In this document: positions 18,728 through 27,086 of the stretch, piece by piece
Numbering within the stretch: the stretch's first letter is position 1
How the letters are laid out: each line of letters begins with the position of its first letter
NCBI RefSeq assembly: GCF_022842145.1
Contig: NZ_JALHQD010000006.1
Coordinates: forward strand, 62,001-126,000
Direction: 5' to 3'
DNA from: Tabrizicola sp.
GTDB taxonomy: Bacteria; Pseudomonadota; Alphaproteobacteria; Rhodobacterales; Rhodobacteraceae
DNA length: 64,000 bases
Notes under the pieces: model-generated
The model's input: the letters and a program-made list of their open reading frames with translations, nothing else
Databases searched by the model: none
Told to the model about the DNA's origin: nothing
Made by a program: the position numbers and the translations under genes

Positions 18728-20137
18728 TCAGCAGGAGTAGTACATCTGGTACTCGACCGGGTGCGGGGTGTGCTCGTAGGCGTAGACCTCTTCCCACTTC
18801 AGCGCCATGTAGGCTTCCAGCTGGTCGCGGTCGAACACGTCGCCCGCCAGCAGGAAGTCCATGTCCTTCTCCAGCTCTTCCAGAGCCTCCCGCAGCGAAC
18901 CGCAGACGGTCGGGATTTCAGCCAGTTCTTCCGGCGGAAGATCATAGAGGTCCTTGTCCGAAGCCGGACCTGGATCGATCTTGTTCTTGATGCCGTCAAG
19001 GCCGGCCATCAAAAGCGCCGCGAAAGCGAGGTAGGGGTTCGCCGACGGATCGGGGAAACGGGCCTCGACGCGCTTGGCCTTCGGCGATTCCGTCCACGGG
19101 ATCCGAACGCAGCCCGACCGGTTGCGGGCCGAATACGCGCGCAGAACCGGGGCCTCGAAGCCCGGGATCAGGCGCTTGTAGCTGTTCGTGCCGGGGTTCG
19201 TCAGGGCGTTCAGAGCTTTGGCGTGCTTCAGGATGCCGCCGATGAAATACAGGGCCTCCTGGCTCAGGTCGGCATACTTGTCGCCCGCGAAGAGCGGCTT
19301 GCCGCCCTTCCAGATCGACATGTTGACGTGCATCCCCGAGCCGTTGTCGCCCTTCATGGGCTTCGGCATGAAGGTCACGGTCTTGCCGTAGGCGTGCGCC
19401 ACGTTGTGGATCACGTACTTGTACTTCTGGATGTTGTCGGCCTGTTCGACCAGACCGCCAAAGATCATCCCAAGTTCATGCTGGCAGGTCGCGACCTCGT
19501 GGTGGTGCTTGTCGACCTTGATGCCCATCCGCTTCATCGTGGACAGCATCTCGCCCCGGATGTCCTGGGCTTCGTCGATCGGGTTGACCGGGAAGTAGCC
19601 GCCCTTGTGGCCCGCGCGGTGGCCGTAGTTGCCGCCCTCGGTCACGGTGTCGGTGTTCCAGGCAGCCGCCTCGGCGTCGATCTCGTAGGACACCTTGCGG
19701 GGGGTCACCGAGTAGCGGACGTCGTCGAACAGGAAGAACTCGGCTTCCGGCCCGAAGTAGGCCTGATCGCCGATCCCGGAGGACTTGAGGTACGCTTCAG
19801 CCTTCAGCGCGATCTGGCGCGGGCAGCGGGCATAGGCCTCGTTGGTGTCCGGCTCGACCACGTTGCAATGCACGCACATGGTCTTTTCGGCGTAGAAGGG
19901 GTCGATGTAGACCGAAGCCGGATCGGGGATCAGCTTCATGTCGGACTGGTCGATCGACTTCCAGCCCGCGATCGACGAGCCGTCGAACATGAAGCCTTCC
20001 TCGAAGAAATCCTCGTCGACCAGGTCGGCCACCAGCGTCACGTGCTGGAGCTTGCCCTTCGGGTCGGTGAAGCGGATGTCGACGTATTCGACCTCCTCGT
20101 CCTTCATCAGTTTCAGAGCAGTGGCAACGGCGCTCAT
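18728..20137 (-). CDS. glnA: type I glutamine synthetase
   Basis: GSI-beta enzyme of 469 residues that makes glutamine from glutamate and ammonia with ATP; forms dodecamers. Signatures seen are FDGSSIAGW (52-60), the ATP-binding [14 protein letters not shown], and the adenylylation site Tyr398 in DLYDLPPEE, so activity should be switched off by GlnE-type adenylylation. It follows glnB on the same strand with a 48-base gap, the usual alphaproteobacterial operon. A strong terminator follows. Confidence 0.98.
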   Translation of the reverse strand: MSAVATALKLMKDEEVEYVDIRFTDPKGKLQHVTLVADLVDEDFFEEGFMFDGSSIAGWKSIDQSDMKLIPDPASVYIDPFYAEKTMCVHCNVVEPDTNEAYARCPRQIALKAEAYLKSSGIGDQAYFGPEAEFFLFDDVRYSVTPRKVSYEIDAEAAAWNTDTVTEGGNYGHRAGHKGGYFPVNPIDEAQDIRGEMLSTMKRMGIKVDKHHHEVATCQHELGMIFGGLVEQADNIQKYKYVIHNVAHAYGKTVTFMPKPMKGDNGSGMHVNMSIWKGGKPLFAGDKYADLSQEALYFIGGILKHAKALNALTNPGTNSYKRLIPGFEAPVLRAYSARNRSGCVRIPWTESPKAKRVEARFPDPSANPYLAFAALLMAGLDGIKNKIDPGPASDKDLYDLPPEELAEIPTVCGSLREALEELEKDMDFLLAGDVFDRDQLEAYMALKWEEVYAYEHTPHPVEYQMYYSC

Positions 20138-20185
20138 CTGACTGCCTTTCGTTATGGGGTTGATGGGTTAGGCGGTTAGGCCCGT

Positions 20186-20635
<450 letters not shown>

Positions 20636-20694
20636 CTAAAATTTATGCAGTGCGCCTAAGAGGTGGGCAGTTTGAAAACTGAGGTGGTTGAAGA

Positions 20695-22317
20695 ATGACC
20701 GAACTTCTGACCGCCGCGCAGATGCGGGCCATCGAACAGGCGGCGATTGCCTCGGGTGAGGTCACCGGCCTGGAGCTGATGGAGCGCGCCGGGCGGGGCG
20801 TGGTCAAGGCGATCTTCGAGGAATGGCCCGAACTGCAGGCGACCTCGCACCGGGCGGTGGTCCTGTGCGGGCCGGGCAACAACGGCGGCGACGGTTTTGT
20901 CGTGGCACGGTTGTTGAAGGAGTGGGGCTGGGAGGTGGAGGTTTTCCTCTACGGCGACCCAGAGCGGATGCCGCCGGACGCGCGGGTGAATTATGAGCGG
21001 TGGCGGGGGATGGGGGAGGTAAAGCGACTCGGCCGGAACATGTCAGCCTACAGCGACAAACCCGATCTAGTAGTTGACGCACTATTCGGCACCGGTCTTT
21101 CCCGGCCTGTCACGGGGATTGGCCTTGCGCTTCTTGAAATGCACGAAGACCGCCGGTCGTTATGGACCAACACCAAATGGGGCATCGCTCATGTTGCCAT
21201 TGATCTGCCAAGCGGGCTTTGCAGCGACAGCGGACGTCCGCTGAAGGCAGAGGATTTCCGGGGGATTGGCGAGAGCGTGGCAGCAGCGCCCACAGGTGCC
21301 GCCGATATGACTGTCACCTTTCACTCAATGAAGCTTGGACATGTACTGGACCTGGGGCCTGCCCTGTGTGGCAAAGTGCGCGTCTGCGACATCGGATTGA
21401 GCGAAGCGGTTGGAGCAGTGCAGCTCGTTCAGCCTTTGGTGCGTGATCTGGGCAAACACCTGGATCATAAATACTCACACGGCCACGCCCTTATCCTTTC
21501 CGGCCCCTCCGGTCGCGGCGGGGCGGCGCGGCTGTCGGCGCGGGGGGCGCTTCGGATCGGGGCGGGGGTGGTGACGGTGGGGTGTCCTCCTGAGGCCATC
21601 CAAGAGAACGCCGCGCGGCTGGATGCGGTGATGCTGCGGGGGGTGGCGGATGGGGAGGCTCTGGCCGGGGTGCTGGAGGACGGGCGGATCAATGCGCTGT
21701 GCGTGGGGCCGGGGATGGGTCTGGATGCGCGGGGCAGGGAGCTGGTGGTGGTGGCGTTAGAGAGTCGGGGTGAACCCCGACCTACGGGCTCTGTAGGTCG
21801 GGGTTCACCCCGACTCTCTGTTGTCCTCGACGCCGACGCCCTGACGCTCCTCTCCCAAAACCCCGACCTCTTCGCCGCCCTTCACGAGGGATGCGTCCTG
21901 ACCCCTCATGCCGGCGAATTCGCCCGCCTCTTCCCCGACATCGCCGAAAAGCTGGCCGCGCCAGCCACCAAAGGCCCCGCCTATTCCAAGGTCGACGCCA
22001 CGCGCGAGGCGGCGAAGCGCGCGGGCTGCGTGGTCCTGTATAAAGGCCCCGACACGGTGATCGCGGACCCCACGGGGCGCTGCGCCATCAATTCCGCCCA
22101 CTACGACCGCGCGGCACCCTGGCTCGCGACCGCGGGGTCCGGCGATGTGTTGGCCGGGTTCATCACCGGTCTTCTGGCGCGGGGGTTCAGCCCCTTCGAC
22201 GCCGCCTGCACCGGGGCTTGGCTGCATGTGGAATGTGCGCTGTCCTTCGGCCCCGGCTTGATTGCCGAGGACCTGCCCGAGGAGCTGCCGAAGGTGTTCC
22301 GGGCGCTTGGCCTGTAG
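20695..22317 (+). CDS. nnr: bifunctional NAD(P)H-hydrate epimerase / ADP-dependent dehydratase
   Basis: Repair enzyme that restores hydrated NAD(P)H. The N-terminal YjeF epimerase domain (about 1-215) has GNNGGDGFV at 61-69; the C-terminal ribokinase-like dehydratase domain (about 240-540) has LDADAL, LTPHAGEFARL and ATAGSGDVLAG. At 540 aa it is longer than usual. About 20 codons (355-375) are supplied by a perfect palindromic REP pair, in frame, just before the VVLDADAL strand. Bases of about 21020-21480 look less GC-rich than the flanks, suggesting a mosaic gene. No stop or shift, so probably functional. Confidence 0.93.
   Translation: MTELLTAAQMRAIEQAAIASGEVTGLELMERAGRGVVKAIFEEWPELQATSHRAVVLCGPGNNGGDGFVVARLLKEWGWEVEVFLYGDPERMPPDARVNYERWRGMGEVKRLGRNMSAYSDKPDLVVDALFGTGLSRPVTGIGLALLEMHEDRRSLWTNTKWGIAHVAIDLPSGLCSDSGRPLKAEDFRGIGESVAAAPTGAADMTVTFHSMKLGHVLDLGPALCGKVRVCDIGLSEAVGAVQLVQPLVRDLGKHLDHKYSHGHALILSGPSGRGGAARLSARGALRIGAGVVTVGCPPEAIQENAARLDAVMLRGVADGEALAGVLEDGRINALCVGPGMGLDARGRELVVVALESRGEPRPTGSVGRGSPRLSVVLDADALTLLSQNPDLFAALHEGCVLTPHAGEFARLFPDIAEKLAAPATKGPAYSKVDATREAAKRAGCVVLYKGPDTVIADPTGRCAINSAHYDRAAPWLATAGSGDVLAGFITGLLARGFSPFDAACTGAWLHVECALSFGPGLIAEDLPEELPKVFRALGL
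21759..21819 (+). repeat. double REP-like inverted repeat inside nnr
   Basis: Two 27-base arms (21759-21785 and 21793-21819) are perfect reverse complements around a 7-base loop. Each arm carries its own dyad, GTCGGGGTTCACCCCGAC on the right arm, headed by GTAG, so the unit is two REP hairpins facing each other. It is read through in frame within the dehydratase domain. Confidence 0.92.
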
Positions 22318-22336
22318 GGTGGGCGATTCGCCCACC
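22314..22336 (+). repeat. GTAG-headed REP-like palindrome (short form)
   Basis: GTAG followed by GGTGGGCG-ATT-CGCCCACC. It overlaps the nnr stop codon (the TAG of GTAG is the stop) and lies six bases before the 3' end of the convergent Lrp-family gene. Confidence 0.85.
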
Positions 22337-22342
22337 TTCCGA

Positions 22343-22774
22343 TCAAACTGCGCGGTCGATCTTGGTCGACAGGTGGATCAGGCTTTCCGACGCCCGCACT
22401 CCGGTCATGGCTCCGATCTGGTCCAGCACCGAATCGAGCACCTGGGTGTTGGGGCAGGCGACCTGCACCAGGAAATCGAAGCGGCCGGAGGTGGTGAAAA
22501 CCCGCTCGATCTCGGCAATTGTCCGCAAACGGGCCAGAACGGCCGCCTGCGAACGGGGTTCGATGGTCAAAAGGACCGAGGCCCTAAGCCGCCCCTCCCG
22601 CGCCGCTTCGCCCAGTTTCAGCGTGTAGCCGGCGATCACGCCCGAGGTCTCAAGCCGCTCCAGCCGGGCCTGGATGGTGGACCTCGCGACCTTCAACCGG
22701 CGCGATAAGGTGGCAACCGAGACCCGCGCGTCGGCGGAGAGAAGCCCAATGATGTTGCGATCCAGTTCGTCCAT
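22343..22774 (-). CDS. Lrp/AsnC-family transcriptional regulator
   Basis: A 143-residue regulator with an N-terminal AsnC-type helix-turn-helix (DELDRNIIGLLSADARVSVATLSRRL, about 2-50) and a C-terminal RAM ligand-binding domain (about 65-140). These bind amino acids and often regulate a divergent gene. The next gene, divergent 215 bases away, is an ornithine-type decarboxylase, so ornithine, lysine or arginine is the likely effector. A 20-bp near-perfect palindrome at 22792-22811 directly upstream of its start is a candidate operator. Confidence 0.92.
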   Translation of the reverse strand: MDELDRNIIGLLSADARVSVATLSRRLKVARSTIQARLERLETSGVIAGYTLKLGEAAREGRLRASVLLTIEPRSQAAVLARLRTIAEIERVFTTSGRFDFLVQVACPNTQVLDSVLDQIGAMTGVRASESLIHLSTKIDRAV

Positions 22775-22791
22775 GCAATCTGCCGTCCCTT

Positions 22792-22811
22792 TTCGTCATT
22801 ATAACGACGAA
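22792..22811 (-). promoter_or_regulatory. 20-bp palindrome, candidate operator of the Lrp-family gene
   Basis: TTCGTCATTATAACGACGAA is a dyad with a single mismatched pair and an AT-rich centre, typical of Lrp/AsnC sites. It starts 18 bases upstream of the regulator's ATG in the shared promoter region with the decarboxylase gene. Confidence 0.55.
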
Positions 22812-22989
22812 ACCGCGCATTTATATAGTTTTGTTCGGTGAAGTTGTAACCCATATGCGGCATCCTCGATTGCAGGAAAAGGGCGGTTCATACGCACCTG
22901 GCCTGGTTCACTTGAAACCACGCTGGTGCCCGATCCCATAGCTGCACGGGGAAGGGCGAAGCGTCTTGTTGGCAAAGGAAAATCGGCCG

Positions 22990-24135
22990 ATGGGACTCTC
23001 CAAGACAATCTGGTCCAACCCCACTGACTATCTGAAGAAAGAGCAGCCGGAAAATCCGGTGCTGTTCTTCGCGCCCTCGGCAGCCCAGGCGGCAGCGCGG
23101 CGGTTCATCGACGGCTTTCCAGGCCTCGTGACCTATGCCGTGAAGTCGAACCCCGGCGAAGCGATGGTGGAAAACCTCGCGGCGGCCGGTGTGCGCGGCT
23201 TTGACTGCGCCTCGCCGTTCGAGATCGACCTGATCCGCCGCTTGGCCCCCGATGCGGCGATCCACTACAACAACCCGGTCCGCGCGCGGCACGAAATCTC
23301 CTATGCTGTCGCAAAGGGTGTGAAGTCCTACAGCGTGGATTCGAAGTCCGAGCTGGCCAAGCTGATCGAGATGGTTCCGGTGCACGCAACCGAGATCAGC
23401 GTCCGCTTCAAGCTGCCGGTGGCCGGGGCCGCCTACAACTTTGGCGCCAAGTTCGGCGCGACGGTGGAACTGGCGACCGAACTCCTCCGCGATGTGGCGG
23501 CGGCGGGTTACATCCCGTCGATCACCTTCCACCCCGGCACGCAATGCACCGACCCCCACGCCTGGGAGGCCTATATCCGCGAGGCGGCGAACATCGCCAA
23601 GGCGGCGGGCGTCAAGATCGCGCGGTTGAACGTCGGCGGGGGCTTCCCGAACCACCGGCTGCAGGCCGTGGTCCCGCAGATCGAGGACACGTTCCAGCTG
23701 ATCGACCGGGTCACGACCGAAGCTTTCGGAGCAGACCGCCCCGCGCTGATCTGTGAACCCGGCCGTGCGCTTTGCGGCGACGCCTTCGCCTTGGCCGCGC
23801 GCGTCAAGGCGCTGCGCGACGGAAGCCACGTCTTCCTGAACGACGGCGTCTACGGTTCCTTGACCGAACTGCCGATGATCGGCGTGATCGACCGGATCGA
23901 GGTGCTCACGCCCCAGGGCGAAAAGCGCAAGGGCGACGCGCTGCCGCGCATCGTCTTCGGCCCGACCTGCGATTCGGTCGACCGGCTGCCGGGCGAGATC
24001 CCGCTGCCGTCCGACCTGGCCGAAGGTGATTTCGTCATCTGGCAGGGGATGGGGTCGTACTCGACCGTCACCAACACCCGCTTCAACGGGTTTGGCGAGC
24101 TGCAGATGGCAACGGTCCTCAGCCTGAAGCTCTGA
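22990..24135 (+). CDS. PLP-dependent (fold III) ornithine-type decarboxylase
   Basis: Alanine-racemase-fold decarboxylase of 381 residues, eukaryotic-ODC type; forms putrescine (or cadaverine) and CO2 from basic amino acids. PLP lysine is Lys52 (YAVKSNP), the phosphate loop GGGFP is at 216-220, EPGRA at 256-260, and the active-site Cys327 lies in FGPTCDSVD. ATG at 22990 is preceded by AAGGAAA. Its length and motifs match alphaproteobacterial lysine/ornithine decarboxylases; substrate choice cannot be settled by eye. A clear terminator follows. Confidence 0.92.
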   Translation: MGLSKTIWSNPTDYLKKEQPENPVLFFAPSAAQAAARRFIDGFPGLVTYAVKSNPGEAMVENLAAAGVRGFDCASPFEIDLIRRLAPDAAIHYNNPVRARHEISYAVAKGVKSYSVDSKSELAKLIEMVPVHATEISVRFKLPVAGAAYNFGAKFGATVELATELLRDVAAAGYIPSITFHPGTQCTDPHAWEAYIREAANIAKAAGVKIARLNVGGGFPNHRLQAVVPQIEDTFQLIDRVTTEAFGADRPALICEPGRALCGDAFALAARVKALRDGSHVFLNDGVYGSLTELPMIGVIDRIEVLTPQGEKRKGDALPRIVFGPTCDSVDRLPGEIPLPSDLAEGDFVIWQGMGSYSTVTNTRFNGFGELQMATVLSLKL

Positions 24136-24159
24136 CTGTCTGATCTTCTTGTGCAATTG

Positions 24160-24200
24160 AAGCGCCCGGCTGGACAAATCCTGCCGGGCGCTTAGCGTTT
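24160..24200 (+). terminator. terminator of the decarboxylase gene
   Basis: AAGCGCCCGGC (24160-24170) pairs with GCCGGGCGCTT (24183-24193) across a 12-base loop, an 11-bp perfect stem, but only a short T-run follows. It lies 25 bases past the stop codon. Confidence 0.75.
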
Positions 24201-24231
24201 GGGGTGAGGGAACCTTAACCCCCGCCGGGCG

Positions 24232-25365
24232 ATGATGTGGGGAACCTGCATTCCCGAACCAGGGAGACCCGCCACGCGCCTGTTTGATCGCCTTCGCAGT
24301 TTCTTCCGCCGCACGGTCGAGCCCGAGGTGGAACCCGCGCCAGCGCCGGGCCGCGTGCGCGGGGTCGTAGATCACGTCATCATTCTGGATGGCACGATGT
24401 CCAGCCTGGAGCCGGGGCAGGAGGGGAACGCGGGACTGCTGTTCCAGCTTTTAAAAGAGATGGGCCACCACGCCAACCGCCGCCTTTACTACGAGCCGGG
24501 GATGCAGTGGGAGGGGTGGCTGCGCGGGCTGGCAATCCTGGAGGGCCGGGGCACCGCGCCGCAGATTCAGCGGGCCTATGGCTGGCTCGCCTCGGGCTAC
24601 CGCGAGGGGGACCGGATCTTTCTCTTCGGCTATTCGCGGGGGGCCTATGCGGTGCGCTCGCTGGCCGGAGTGATCGACAAGGTGGGGCTTTTGCGCCGGG
24701 AACATGCCACCGAGCGGGCCGTGCGGCTGGCCTGGCGGCACTATGAAAGGGCGGCGGACAGTCAGTCCGTGCAAGTGTTCACGCGCCGGTTCTGCCACCC
24801 GGAGGCTCCGATCGAGATGGTGGGGGTCTGGGACACGGTGAAGGCGCTGGGTCTGCGGTTACCACTGTTCTGGATGTTCGCGCCGGACCGGCATGGGTTT
24901 CACAACCACCATCTGGGTACCTCGATCCGGCACGGCTATCACGCGCTGGCGCTGAACGAGACGCGCGAGGCCTTTGCACCGGTGTTGTGGGACTGCCCTC
25001 CCGGGTGGGAGGGCAATGTGGAGCAGGTCTGGTTCCGCGGCGCGCATGGCGATGTGGGCGGACAGATCGGCGACTTTGCCGCGGCGCGGGGACTGGCGAA
25101 CATCCCGCTGGTCTGGATGCTGGAGCGGTCCGAGGCGCTGGGTCTGGCGCTGCCCGAAGGCTGGCGCGCGCGGTTTCCCTGCGATCCGGCGGCGCCGATG
25201 GTGGGGACTTGGAAAAGCTGGGGGAAGGCGTTTCTGTGGCGGCGGAAGCGCGTGGTCGGGCAGGACAGGTCGGAACGTCTGCACCCGACGGCCATTGCTG
25301 CGGCGGGGAAACGCTGGCCCGCACCGGTTGGAATCGGGCTTCAAGCCGCGCCGCCAGAGCCGTAA
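24232..25365 (+). CDS. DUF2235 alpha/beta-hydrolase-fold protein
   Basis: A 377-residue member of the DUF2235 family, related to T6SS Tle1-type phospholipases but also found as housekeeping proteins of unknown role. The nucleophile motif GYSRGAYAVRSLAG is present (about residues 133-146), with the family blocks VGVWDTVKALG and WFRGAHGDVGGQ. No signal peptide and no type VI genes nearby, so a toxin role is not supported. ATG at 24232 is the first available; ribosome site is weak. Followed 31 bases later by the amidase gene. Confidence 0.85.
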   Translation: MMWGTCIPEPGRPATRLFDRLRSFFRRTVEPEVEPAPAPGRVRGVVDHVIILDGTMSSLEPGQEGNAGLLFQLLKEMGHHANRRLYYEPGMQWEGWLRGLAILEGRGTAPQIQRAYGWLASGYREGDRIFLFGYSRGAYAVRSLAGVIDKVGLLRREHATERAVRLAWRHYERAADSQSVQVFTRRFCHPEAPIEMVGVWDTVKALGLRLPLFWMFAPDRHGFHNHHLGTSIRHGYHALALNETREAFAPVLWDCPPGWEGNVEQVWFRGAHGDVGGQIGDFAAARGLANIPLVWMLERSEALGLALPEGWRARFPCDPAAPMVGTWKSWGKAFLWRRKRVVGQDRSERLHPTAIAAAGKRWPAPVGIGLQAAPPEP

Positions 25366-25396
25366 GGTCGCGCCACCCGCTGTCCGGAGGCCCCAG

Positions 25397-26269
25397 ATGA
25401 GACCCGTCACCGTCGCTGTCACCCAGTTCGCCTGCACCTGGGATCTGCCGGACAATGCGGACCGCGCCGAGGCTCTGGTGCGGGCCGCCGCGGCCCAGGG
25501 CGCGCAGGTGGTGCTGATCCAGGAGTTGTTCGCCGCCCCCTACTTCTGCATCGAACAGCATCCGAAGTATTTCGACCTTGCCCAGCCCCTGGAGGGTCAC
25601 CCGCTGGTCGCCCGCTTTGCCGCGCTGGCGCGCGAACTGGGCGTGGTGATCCCGGTCAGCTTCTTCGAACGTGCGGGACTGGCCTTCTTCAACTCCATCG
25701 CGATGGTCGATGCGGATGGGCGGGTGTTGGGGGTCTACCGGAAAAGCCACATCCCGCAGGGGCCGGGGTACGAGGAGAAGTATTACTTCTCGCCCGGCGA
25801 CACCGGGTTCCGGGTCTGGGACACGGCTTATGGTCGCATCGGCGCCGGCATCTGCTGGGACCAGTGGTTTCCGGAATGCGCCCGGGCGATGGCGCTGATG
25901 GGGGCGGAACTGCTGCTTTACCCGACCGCAATCGGGTCAGAGCCACCTGCGCCGGACTATGACAGCCAGCCGCACTGGGAACTGGCGATGCGCGGCCATG
26001 CGGCGGCGAACATCCTGCCGGTGATGGCCTCGAACCGGATCGGGCTGGAGGTCGCTCCCGAGGGGCGGGAGGTGACCTTCTATGGGTCGAGCTTCATTTC
26101 CGACCCCACCGGGCAACTGGTCGCAAAGGCTGACCGGGAGACGGAAATGGTACTTGTCTACCAGTTCGATCTGGATGCCATCGCGGCGATGCGGGCCAGC
26201 TGGGGCCTGTTCCGCGACCGCCGGGTGGACCTTTACGGGGCGGTCCGGACTTTGGACGGTCGCGGCTGA
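25397..26269 (+). CDS. aguB: N-carbamoylputrescine amidase
   Basis: Nitrilase-superfamily enzyme of 290 residues that hydrolyses N-carbamoylputrescine to putrescine, CO2 and ammonia, the last step of the agmatine route. The catalytic triad is Glu43 (QELF), Lys116 (YRKSHIP) and Cys153 (GICWDQWFPE), with the family string PQGPGYEEKYYF. ATG at 25397 has GGAGG seven bases upstream; longer starts run into the DUF2235 gene. No agmatine deiminase gene (aguA) is in the window. Together with the nearby decarboxylase it gives two routes to putrescine. Confidence 0.93.
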   Translation: MRPVTVAVTQFACTWDLPDNADRAEALVRAAAAQGAQVVLIQELFAAPYFCIEQHPKYFDLAQPLEGHPLVARFAALARELGVVIPVSFFERAGLAFFNSIAMVDADGRVLGVYRKSHIPQGPGYEEKYYFSPGDTGFRVWDTAYGRIGAGICWDQWFPECARAMALMGAELLLYPTAIGSEPPAPDYDSQPHWELAMRGHAAANILPVMASNRIGLEVAPEGREVTFYGSSFISDPTGQLVAKADRETEMVLVYQFDLDAIAAMRASWGLFRDRRVDLYGAVRTLDGRG

Positions 26270-26309
26270 TGCGGGCGTCTTGCCGGCTTGCGCAGCGCGT
26301 GTTGCGCCC

Positions 26310-26939
26310 TCAGGCCGCCTTGAGCTGATCCGCCATCTCGTGGTTGCGGTCACGGTGGCCGGCCTCGTCGGCGCGGACGGCGATGACCACGTCGCGCAGG
26401 CGCGCGGTCTGGGGCAAGTGCCAGTAATCGATGGCGATCTGCGGGGCGGGAACGTTGTCGACCCGTCCCGCTTCGATCTCGGCGAGGTACTGGGTATAGC
26501 TGACCACCGCCTCTTCCTCGAGATATCCGACGATCCGGTGCGCAGTACGAGGCGTAAAGAGGTAAAGCCAGAAGTAGGCGTTATAGAAGATCGCCTGGCC
26601 GATCATGATGACCAACCGCTCGAAGCGAGACGGTTGCGCCACGTGGATGAAGGTCATCAGGTGCATGCGTTCGTTGTCGGCTTCTTCCAGCAACTCGCGG
26701 ATCCAGCCCTGATCGTCGCGAATTTGGCGCAACGCCTTCAGGTGCTGAAGCAGCCCGCCGACCATGCCGGGGACAGCCGCGATGGTTTCAAGCACAACCG
26801 CGCGGTGGCCGTAACGATGCGAGAAGAAGGCGTCGGCAAAGACGCGCATGAACTTCACGGTGCGAAACGCCACCCGGTCGCCCATTGTAGCGGGCGCGTG
26901 GTGCAACGTCAGGTCGGCAATGGAGGAAGCGTCTTTCAT
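26310..26939 (-). CDS. aox: alternative oxidase (cyanide-insensitive ubiquinol oxidase)
   Basis: Di-iron ubiquinol oxidase of 209 residues that passes electrons from ubiquinol to oxygen without proton pumping. All six iron ligands are visible: Glu51 (LET), Glu90 and His93 (ADNERMH), Glu142 (YLEEEAV), and Glu192 and His195 (RADEAGH). The essential Tyr148 follows in VVSYT. Two membrane-contact helices lie around 48-65 and 108-130. ATG at 26939 has GGAG upstream. Shorter than plant enzymes because it lacks the transit peptide. Flanked by amidase and citrate synthase genes, transcribed alone. Confidence 0.95.
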   Translation of the reverse strand: MKDASSIADLTLHHAPATMGDRVAFRTVKFMRVFADAFFSHRYGHRAVVLETIAAVPGMVGGLLQHLKALRQIRDDQGWIRELLEEADNERMHLMTFIHVAQPSRFERLVIMIGQAIFYNAYFWLYLFTPRTAHRIVGYLEEEAVVSYTQYLAEIEAGRVDNVPAPQIAIDYWHLPQTARLRDVVIAVRADEAGHRDRNHEMADQLKAA

Positions 26940-26967
26940 GGTGATACTCCGCGTAGAAAGCACGCAA

Positions 26968-26985
26968 GGAATATAACATAATTCC
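26968..26985 (-). promoter_or_regulatory. AT-rich inverted repeat upstream of the alternative oxidase
   Basis: GGAATATAACATAATTCC pairs GGAAT with ATTCC around an 8-base AT-rich centre, about 30 bases before the ATG. It may be an operator or part of the promoter; no known consensus matched. Confidence 0.35.
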
Positions 26986-27037
26986 GACGATTTTCATCAG
27001 ATTTGCGCTGCGGCGCGATGGCGCAGCGCTGCAGCAG

Positions 27038-27070
27038 AAAGGCCGCCCGGGCAGGGGCGGCCTTTTTATT
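27038..27070. terminator. terminator downstream of gltA
   Basis: AAAGGCCGCCC and GGGCGGCCTTT form an 11-bp perfect stem with a six-base loop, 22 bases past the gltA stop. The T-run is better on the plus side (TTTTTATT) than on the minus side, so it may work in both directions. Confidence 0.85.
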
Positions 27071-27086
27071 GTGGTGGTCGAACGGG

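Noticed and set aside
24232-25365. Type VI lipase effector
   Set aside because: DUF2235 is related to Tle1, but no VgrG, PAAR, chaperone or immunity gene is nearby.
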